Shown here piece after piece: positions 6,265 through 11,149 of a stretch of 11,149 bases of DNA (position 1 is the first letter of the stretch; every line of letters starts with the position of its first letter). Origin of the DNA: JAWVZU01 sp033722075 (GTDB taxonomy: Bacteria; Pseudomonadota; Gammaproteobacteria; Xanthomonadales; SZUA-38); contig JAWVZU010000124.1 of NCBI GenBank assembly GCA_033722075.1, forward strand, positions 1 to 11,149, written 5' to 3'. Position numbers and translations under genes: made by a program. A model generated the notes under the pieces. It had not been told where the DNA came from and did no database searches. It saw only the letters and a program-made list of their open reading frames with translations.

Positions 6265-6560
6265 TGCCAGGTCCGGTTGAGTCGGTTGGCGGTCATCCAC
6301 GCCAGCAGCCCGTCTTCGTCCAGCACCATCACTGCCTCGTCGGCGATCTTGCCGAGAAGGCCGCGGGATTCCAGGTCCGGCCCATAGACGCCCACATGAA
6401 TGTCTTCCAGGTCGCCGATCGCCGTGAGCGCATCGGTTCGCGTTACGGCGCACGCCCCGTGGCCCATGAACAGGAGGCGGTCTCCCGTGGAAACCGCTGC
6501 GAGGGCCTGGCGAAAGCCCGGCGTCCGGGGCGTTGCAAAGATGAGATGGGTGACGCTCAC
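6261..6560 (-). CDS. tusB: TusB/DsrH-family sulfur-relay subunit
   Basis: A 99-residue small subunit of the cytoplasmic TusBCD (DsrEFH) hexamer, which relays sulfur from the cysteine desulfurase/TusA to TusE. The recognisable core is LAAVSTGDRLLFMGHGACAV (20-39), which lines up with the GD-LLL-DGV region of the family; the rest is divergent, as is usual for this subunit. Its only cysteine is Cys37. It starts with GTG at 6560, four bases overlapping the tusC stop (GTGA), and ends overlapping the tusE start. Position between tusC and tusE in the order D-C-B-E, as in Pseudomonas-type operons, is the strongest support. Confidence 0.85.
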   Translation of the reverse strand: MSVTHLIFATPRTPGFRQALAAVSTGDRLLFMGHGACAVTRTDALTAIGDLEDIHVGVYGPDLESRGLLGKIADEAVMVLDEDGLLAWMTANRLNRTWQ

Positions 6561-6901
6561 AGCAGCAGGTCCTGTTCGCGGATCAGGTCCCGAAGAGCGT
6601 GACGGGATATGGGCTCCAGGTCGAAGCGCAGCTTTTCGCGACCGAGGTCCCGCTCCAGCAACGAATCCTCCTCGATCAGGAAGCGATCCACGTCATAGAG
6701 TTCCAGCGACCCGAATCCGGCGGAAACGTCGCTGTCCGGCCGCCGGTCAGGCGGGAGGCAGTGGTAGACTCCTTCGCCGATGAATACCACGGTCACGAGT
6801 TGCTCCAGGGCCAGGGCCGCAAGCGCGAGATCAAGCTGTTCACGGGTGCGACACGCGTCCCGGGGAGGGTGATCAACCATCAGCATGAGACGCTGAACCA
6901 T
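6557..6901 (-). CDS. tusC: TusC/DsrF-family sulfur-relay subunit
   Basis: A 114-residue member of the DsrE/DsrF-like fold, the structural subunit of the TusBCD sulfur-transfer complex. The family pattern is visible as TREQLDLALAALAL (19-32), then VTVVFIGEGVYHCLPPD (36-52), then SLELYDVDRFLIEEDSL, matching the E. coli TusC layout REGLD...FIADGV...LLP...LYDIE. Length is close to the 119 residues of E. coli TusC. The ATG at 6901 lies 1 bp after the tusD stop, so translation is probably coupled. The stop overlaps the GTG of tusB. TusC is not expected to carry the catalytic cysteine. Confidence 0.88.
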   Translation of the reverse strand: MVQRLMLMVDHPPRDACRTREQLDLALAALALEQLVTVVFIGEGVYHCLPPDRRPDSDVSAGFGSLELYDVDRFLIEEDSLLERDLGREKLRFDLEPISRHALRDLIREQDLLL

Positions 6902-6902
6902 A

Positions 6903-7250
6903 TTACAATCGGAGTAATCGGTCGGCAGCCAGGGCCTGGCCCAGCCAGGCGGGCAGTCCCATGGGGTAGATGCCCGTATCGGGGCCCAGCGTCTCGACGG
7001 AGATCCCGCGCCGCTCAGCGGCCGCCGGGCATGCTACCAGGGTCGCGCCGGTCGCGTCCGCCAGCTGAAGCCAACGATCACGTGCTGGACAGGGAAGAAG
7101 CGTGTAGGCGGCATCAGAATAGAAAAGCACCGGCAGGACCCTGTGCGTAGCGCGCACCGCGGCACGGATGGTCGCCCGGGCAATCGACCCGCGAACGTCC
7201 TCGGCGGGGCCTTCGGAAAGCAGAATGGCAAGACTGAGTGCAGGAGTCAT
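6903..7250 (-). CDS. tusD: TusD/DsrE-family sulfurtransferase subunit
   Basis: A 115-residue catalytic subunit of the TusBCD complex. It accepts persulfide sulfur on a conserved cysteine and passes it to TusE. Visible family features are VLPVLFYSDAAYTLLP (38-53), LVACPAAAERRGIS (71-84) with Cys74 in the place of the active cysteine (Cys78) of E. coli TusD and A. vinosum DsrE, and a C-terminus MGLPAWLGQALAADRLLRL resembling the family's G-L--LAEA--DRVV-F ending. It is slightly shorter than E. coli TusD (128). The ATG at 7250 is first in the four-gene minus-strand operon, divergent from phoB across 84 bp. No clear Shine-Dalgarno or promoter was found for this direction. Confidence 0.88.
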   Translation of the reverse strand: MTPALSLAILLSEGPAEDVRGSIARATIRAAVRATHRVLPVLFYSDAAYTLLPCPARDRWLQLADATGATLVACPAAAERRGISVETLGPDTGIYPMGLPAWLGQALAADRLLRL

Positions 7251-7268
7251 GTGGGATGCCCTTTCGGT

Positions 7269-7302
7269 GCGTAACGACGCTGTAACATTGGGTTGCTTAA
7301 CT
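7269..7302 (+). promoter_or_regulatory. candidate Pho box and -10 of the phoB operon
   Basis: Two 7-bp half-sites, GCGTAAC (7269-7275) and CTGTAAC (7280-7286), are separated by 4 bp. This gives the 11-bp period of PhoB-binding boxes (consensus CTGTCAT, N4, CTGTCAT). A weak -10, TTAACT (7297-7302), follows after 10 bp, the spacing usual in Pho promoters where the box replaces the -35 region. The site lies about 50 bp upstream of phoB and would allow autoregulation. Match quality is moderate and the -10 is poor (3 of 6), so this is a hypothesis. Confidence 0.45.
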
Positions 7303-7334
7303 TCGGCGAATTTTAGCAGTCAACCTGGGAACTG

Positions 7335-8027
7335 GTGCAAAGACGTATTCTGATCGTTGAAGATGAAGTCGCCATTCGCGAAATGGTCGATTTCGCCTTG
7401 TCCCGGGCGGGGATGGAGTGCGTCGAGGCCGGTGATGTCAGAGACGCACAGAACCAGATCATGCGGGCCGTACCGGACCTGATCCTGCTGGACTGGATGT
7501 TGCCCGGCATGAGTGGAATCGACTTCGCACGGCGCCTTCGCAAGGAGGAGCTGACCCGCGAAATACCGATCATCATGCTCACCGCAAAAGCCCAGGAAGA
7601 TGATCGGATTCGCGGCCTGGAAACGGGCTGCGACGACTATCTGGTCAAGCCTTTTTCCACGCGGGAATTGATCGCCCGGATCAATGCCGTACTGCGTCGG
7701 GCGGCGCCAAGCGGGGACAGCGAGGTCATTGACCTGGACGGGTTGAGGGTCGACCTTGCAGCACATCGCGTCTTCGCCGACGAGCAGCCGGTGAGTCTGG
7801 GACCCACCGAGTTCCGCCTGCTCAGCTTTCTGGCATCTCATCCCGAGCGCGTCTACACCCGATCCCAACTGCTGGATCATGTGTGGGGCGGTGACGTTTA
7901 CGTCGACGAGCGGACCGTCGATGTCCACATTCGCCGGGTTCGCAAGGCACTGGAAGCCTCCAGCTACGACAGGTACATTCAAACCGTGCGCGGCGCAGGA
8001 TACCGGTTCTCGACGACCATCAGTTAA
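7335..8027 (+). CDS. phoB: phosphate regulon response regulator PhoB
   Basis: A 230-residue OmpR/PhoB-class response regulator that activates phosphate-starvation genes when phosphorylated by PhoR. The receiver domain (about 4-120) has the acidic pair Glu9-Asp10, phospho-acceptor Asp53 in LLDWMLPG, Thr83 and Lys105, the same numbering as E. coli PhoB. The winged-helix domain (about 130-228) contains SLGPTEFRLLSFLASHPERVYTR, then the recognition-helix region DERTVDVHIRRVRKAL, and closes with TVRGAGYRFS. Length agrees with E. coli PhoB (229). The GTG at 7335 follows GGGA at 7327-7330 and is the only plausible start ahead of the first beta strand. phoR starts 28 bp after the stop, so they are co-transcribed. 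A candidate Pho box lies upstream. Confidence 0.95.
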   Translation: MQRRILIVEDEVAIREMVDFALSRAGMECVEAGDVRDAQNQIMRAVPDLILLDWMLPGMSGIDFARRLRKEELTREIPIIMLTAKAQEDDRIRGLETGCDDYLVKPFSTRELIARINAVLRRAAPSGDSEVIDLDGLRVDLAAHRVFADEQPVSLGPTEFRLLSFLASHPERVYTRSQLLDHVWGGDVYVDERTVDVHIRRVRKALEASSYDRYIQTVRGAGYRFSTTIS

Positions 8028-8055
8028 AGCGCTGCGTCGTCATCGGCGTAACCGG

Positions 8056-9372
8056 ATGGGAAACATCATTCCAAAAGCCTGGAAAGCCAGCTTGTTGAAA
8101 TTGGCGGGCGGCCTGGCAGTCGGCGCGCTCGTCGGTACGCTCCTGGGGGCGCCGCTTGCGTCCGTTGCCGTGGTGCTTGCGTTGTTCCTCGGCTGGCACC
8201 TCGCCAATGCATTCCGCCTGCATGGTCAGTTGAAATCGAATCGACGGATAGCGCCCATCGGCGGCATCGGTGTCTGGTCGGATATCTTTGCAACCCTGGC
8301 TCGTCGTCAGGACGAGAGCCGGCGGCGCAAGCGACGGTTGCTGTCCATCGTCCGGGAATTTCGCAACGCAACGGCTGCGCTTCATGACGGCGTACTTCTT
8401 CTCGACCAGAAGCTGAACATCCTCTGGTTCAATCCGAGCGCCGTGGAGATGCTGGCTCTGTCCCGGCGCCAGGACATTGGAAGACGGGTGACCAACCTGA
8501 TCAGGGATCCCGCCGTGCACACCTGGCTGAAGGACCATGACGAGCACCCGGAAGGGGTGATCATCGATGCGCCGAGCGACCCGGAGAGGAAGCTCAGGTT
8601 GCGTGCATTCTCCTACGAGCAGGGGCAGCACCTGCTGTTGATCCGGGATATCACCCAGATTCAGCTTGCGGACCGGATGCGCAAGGACTTCGTCGCCAAT
8701 GTGTCCCATGAACTGCGCACCCCACTGACGGTAATCAGCGGCTACATCGAGACCATGAGCGGGGAGGTTGACCCGGAGTGGCAGACGGTGCTGGATCGTC
8801 TCGGCGAGCAGACGAACCGCATGCGGTTGATCATCGACGATTTGCTGACTCTCTCGCGACTGAACGAAGCCAAGGAAATCGAAGAGGAAGTGTTGGTCGA
8901 TGTGCCGGCCATGCTCGAGAAGATCGCCACGGAGGCTCGGCAGCTGAGCGGAGGAAAGCACGAAATCGAGGTAGACTGCGAGATGCGCCGGGGCCTGCGG
9001 GGTAGCAGCAAGGATCTGCAGTCCGCATTCGTGAATCTGGTGTTCAACGCGGTACGCTATACGCAGGAGGGAGGTCTTATTCGGATCCGGTGGTTCAAGA
9101 ACGAAGACGGCTCCGCGGTACTCTCGGTCCAGGATAATGGTCCCGGAATCGCCAGCCAGCATCTGCCGCGATTGACCGAGCGGTTTTACCGTGTTTCCAA
9201 GGATCGGTCGCGGGCAACCGGCGGCACGGGGCTCGGCCTGGCCATCGTGAAGAACGTATTGTTGCTTCATCAGGCCAACCTCGAGATCGAAAGTGAGATT
9301 GGCCGGGGCAGCGAATTCCGATGCGTCTTCCCGGCGACCCGGATCGCCCGGTCTTTTATGGAGGCGAGCTGA
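8056..9372 (+). CDS. phoR: phosphate regulon sensor histidine kinase PhoR
   Basis: A 438-residue inner-membrane kinase that phosphorylates and dephosphorylates PhoB. Two hydrophobic segments (about 12-31 and 33-50) with almost no periplasmic loop anchor it, as in PhoR, which has no large external sensor. A basic linker and a PAS domain (about 97-200, including LHDGVLLLDQKLNILWFNPSA) follow. The H box FVANVSHELRTPL carries His218. The N box NLVFNAVRYT (327-336), the DNGPGI G1 box (360-365), ERFYRV and GGTGLGLAIVK (389-399) complete the ATPase domain. All catalytic residues are intact. The ATG at 8056 has only a weak ribosome site. The frame is open further upstream inside phoB, with a CTG at 8032 as a less likely start. 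Its TGA overlaps the start of the DUF47 gene by one base. Confidence 0.95.
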   Translation: MGNIIPKAWKASLLKLAGGLAVGALVGTLLGAPLASVAVVLALFLGWHLANAFRLHGQLKSNRRIAPIGGIGVWSDIFATLARRQDESRRRKRRLLSIVREFRNATAALHDGVLLLDQKLNILWFNPSAVEMLALSRRQDIGRRVTNLIRDPAVHTWLKDHDEHPEGVIIDAPSDPERKLRLRAFSYEQGQHLLLIRDITQIQLADRMRKDFVANVSHELRTPLTVISGYIETMSGEVDPEWQTVLDRLGEQTNRMRLIIDDLLTLSRLNEAKEIEEEVLVDVPAMLEKIATEARQLSGGKHEIEVDCEMRRGLRGSSKDLQSAFVNLVFNAVRYTQEGGLIRIRWFKNEDGSAVLSVQDNGPGIASQHLPRLTERFYRVSKDRSRATGGTGLGLAIVKNVLLLHQANLEIESEIGRGSEFRCVFPATRIARSFMEAS

Positions 9373-10034
9373 TGAAGGAAGTCATCTCGATGTTCGGCAA
9401 ATCGCCGGTCATGGCGATACAGGGGCATTCAGACTTGTGTTTGAAGTGTGCGCAGCAGCTCAAGGGACTGTTCAAGGCGGCCGGGCGCGATGAGCGCAAA
9501 GCGATCCTCAACGAGATCATTGCCATTGAAAAGGCCGCGGACGACGCCAAGCGGGAGATTCGCAAGCAGCTTCAGCGCAAGTTGTTCATGCCCGTTTCGC
9601 GCAACAGCATCCTGGAGCTGGTGCTGGTCCAGGACAAGGTTGCCAACAAAGCGCGCGACATTGCCCGTATCTACTGCCAGCGTTTCGAGAAGATACCGGA
9701 CGCGTTGGAACCGCTGTTCACGCGCTTCCTGGACTTGAATCTCGCCGCCGTGGAGCAGGCGACCCGGAGCGTCCATGAGTTGGACGAGCTTTACGAGACC
9801 GCCTTCCGCGGTGCCGAAGTCGAACTGGTCAGCAAGATGGTCGAAAAGCTGGACGAGCTGGAAAGCGAATCCGATGACCTGCAATGGGAGGTGGGCGACG
9901 TCTTGCGCAGTGTCGAGGATGAGCTTTCCGCGGTGGATGTGATGTTTCTCTATCGCATCATCACCAGCGTCAGCCGCCTGGGTGATCTGGCGGACCGGAC
10001 CGGGCGACAGCTCGAAGTGATGCTCTCCGAGTAG
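9372..10034 (+). CDS. DUF47/PhoU-like phosphate transport regulator (Pit accessory protein)
   Basis: A 220-residue all-helical cytoplasmic protein of the DUF47 (TIGR00153, PhoU-like) family. These are encoded next to Pit transporters and are thought to modulate them. The start has the family FGKSPVMAIQGH motif (8-19). Acidic metal-ligand-type stretches typical of PhoU folds follow: EKAADDAKREI (53-63), LVQDKVANKARDIA (85-98) and DELESESDDLQWEV (161-174). RLGDLADRTGRQLEVML closes the last helix. A CxxC (Cys23, Cys26) near the start is notable. ATG at 9372 overlaps the phoR stop (TGATG) and has GGAGG at 9360-9364, so it is preferred over an upstream in-frame ATG at 9321 inside phoR. pit begins 31 bp after the stop. 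Confidence 0.9.
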   Translation: MKEVISMFGKSPVMAIQGHSDLCLKCAQQLKGLFKAAGRDERKAILNEIIAIEKAADDAKREIRKQLQRKLFMPVSRNSILELVLVQDKVANKARDIARIYCQRFEKIPDALEPLFTRFLDLNLAAVEQATRSVHELDELYETAFRGAEVELVSKMVEKLDELESESDDLQWEVGDVLRSVEDELSAVDVMFLYRIITSVSRLGDLADRTGRQLEVMLSE

Positions 10035-10065
10035 CGCGGTATAAAAAAAGGGGGGAAGGGACAGG

Positions 10066-11149
10066 ATGGAAAATTTCGTCTTGCTGGCCGGGTTGGCCGC
10101 TGTTTTCGGTCTGTTCATGGCGTGGGGGATCGGCGCAAACGACGTCGCCAACGCCATGGGCACCTCGGTCGGTGCAAAGGCTCTGACCCTCAAACAGGCG
10201 ATCCTCGTGGCGGCCATTTTCGAGTTCACCGGCGCGGTGCTGGCCGGCGGTGAAGTCACCTCCACCATTCGCAAGGGAATCGTCGACGCCGACCTGTTGG
10301 CCGGGAACCCCGAGTTGCTCGTCTATGGCATGCTCGCCTCGCTGCTGGCAGCGGCGATCTGGCTTTTCATCGCGACCAGCCGCGGTTGGCCGGTCTCCAC
10401 GACCCATTCCATTGTCGGTGCCGTGGTGGGATTTGCGGCGGTCGGCCTCGGGATGGAAGCCGTCAAATGGGGCAAGGTCGGCAGCATCGTGGCCAGTTGG
10501 GTGGTGTCGCCGCTCTCGGCCGGGTTCATCGCCTTCCTGCTTTTCCGCAGCGTGCAGATCCTGATCCTCGACCGCGAGGACCCGCTGCGCAGAGCCAAAC
10601 GCTTTGTTCCTTTCTACATCTTCCTGGTCGGCTTCGTGATCACCCTGGTCACCATGTTCAAGGGCCTCAAGCACGTCGGCCTTGAGGTCAGCATCGCGGG
10701 ATCCTATGCCATTGCCGTATTGGTCGGCGCCGTGGTCGCTGCGATCGGTGCGCTCTTCATTCGTCGCATCAAGGAACCGGCAGTGGAGCAGGAATTTCGC
10801 TTCCAGACCGTGGAAAGAGTCTTTGCGGTGCTCATGGTCTGTACCGCGTGCAGCATGGCGTTTGCTCACGGCTCCAACGATGTCGCCAATGCGGTGGGGC
10901 CGGTCGCGGCGGTTGTCAGCGTGGCCCGCACCGGGATCGTTGCCCAGCAGTCGGCGCTACCCATCTGGGTACTCCTGATCGGGGGCATTGGTATCGTCGC
11001 CGGCCTCGCGACCTTTGGCTGGAAGGTGATGCAGACCATCGGAGAGCGGATAACCGAACTCACCCCCAGTCGCGGTTTCGCGGCGGAACTCGCGGCGTCG
11101 ACCACCATCGTGGTCGCTTCCGCCACCGGCATGCCGGTTTCGACGACGC
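10066..11149 (+). CDS. pit: PiT-family inorganic phosphate transporter, 3'-truncated by the window edge
   Basis: Inner-membrane low-affinity phosphate (or metal-phosphate) symporter of the PiT/PNP family. 361 codons are visible and the frame is still open at the edge, so the C-terminus is missing. The inverted-repeat architecture is clear: the first signature GIGANDVANAMGTSVGA (21-37) and its counterpart GSNDVANAVGPVAA (269-282) hold the paired Asn-Asp substrate residues. PVSTTHSIVGAVVG (109-122) is partly repeated as PVSTT at the very end (357-361), where the second copy would continue with His. Many hydrophobic helices flank a charged central loop (about 232-250). The ATG at 10066 has a purine-rich ribosome site (GGAAGGGA, 10054-10061). 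It is the fourth gene of the phoB-phoR-DUF47-pit run. Confidence 0.95.
   Translation, partial: MENFVLLAGLAAVFGLFMAWGIGANDVANAMGTSVGAKALTLKQAILVAAIFEFTGAVLAGGEVTSTIRKGIVDADLLAGNPELLVYGMLASLLAAAIWLFIATSRGWPVSTTHSIVGAVVGFAAVGLGMEAVKWGKVGSIVASWVVSPLSAGFIAFLLFRSVQILILDREDPLRRAKRFVPFYIFLVGFVITLVTMFKGLKHVGLEVSIAGSYAIAVLVGAVVAAIGALFIRRIKEPAVEQEFRFQTVERVFAVLMVCTACSMAFAHGSNDVANAVGPVAAVVSVARTGIVAQQSALPIWVLLIGGIGIVAGLATFGWKVMQTIGERITELTPSRGFAAELAASTTIVVASATGMPVSTT

Noticed and set aside
8020..9270. Minus-strand open frame of 416 codons opposite phoR
   Set aside because: phoR has complete kinase motifs across the same interval. The antisense translation is low-complexity and without recognisable domains.
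10041..10055. A7G6 homopolymer run before pit as a possible slippage or phase-variation tract
   Set aside because: It lies outside the coding sequence, is short, and is adequately explained as part of a purine-rich leader with the ribosome site.
9970..10869. Minus-strand open frame of 299 codons opposite the DUF47 end and pit
   Set aside because: Very rich in His, Asp, Glu and Arg, the complement of hydrophobic transporter codons. The plus strand clearly encodes a PiT protein.

Overview
The window looks like chromosomal DNA from a GC-rich gammaproteobacterium. The sulfur-relay cluster tusD-tusC-tusB-tusE, a PhoB/PhoR pair and an OmpP1/FadL-type porin all fit that group. An NAD-type isocitrate dehydrogenase and a secreted protein of the 'WW-P...G-G-G...P-W' kind would fit the Xanthomonadales/Lysobacterales/Wenzhouxiangella neighbourhood, but that placement is inference. 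I see no tRNA, rRNA, CRISPR array, insertion sequence or phage gene.

Layout. (1) Positions 63-1402, minus strand: a FadL-family outer-membrane protein with its own promoter (TTGACA-17-CATAGT) and a clean Rho-independent terminator. (2) 1488-2495, minus strand: NAD-dependent isocitrate dehydrogenase, divergent from the next block across a 70-bp gap. (3) 2566-5919, plus strand: a compact three-gene unit made of a NeuC-like hydrolysing UDP-sugar 2-epimerase, a DegT/DnrJ/EryC1/StrS PLP aminotransferase (GTGA stop/start overlap) and a secreted two-domain protein of unknown function. (4) 5932-7250, minus strand: tusD(dsrE)-tusC(dsrF)-tusB(dsrH)-tusE(dsrC), four genes coupled by 4-bp overlaps or a 1-bp gap. 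(5) 7335 to the right edge, plus strand: phoB-phoR-DUF47-pit, a phosphate sensing and uptake operon. The pit gene runs off the window after 361 codons.

How the parts work together. Block 5 couples the two-component phosphate regulator to a low-affinity phosphate/metal-phosphate transporter and its DUF47 (PhoU-like) partner. A candidate Pho box with 11-bp spacing sits upstream of phoB and suggests autoregulation. Block 4 is the persulfide relay that normally feeds MnmA for 2-thiouridine in tRNA. Its TusE-like carrier, however, has the two-cysteine CX10C tail typical of DsrC of sulfur metabolism, whereas E. coli TusE keeps only the penultimate cysteine. Block 3 is the least explained part: a nonulosonate-type epimerase and an amino-sugar aminotransferase form an isolated operon with an exported protein, without a sialic-acid synthase, CMP-transferase, dehydratase or glycosyltransferase in view.

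Long antisense frames opposite nearly every gene are artefacts of GC-rich codon use and are not annotated. Positions 1-62 hold no gene I can support.
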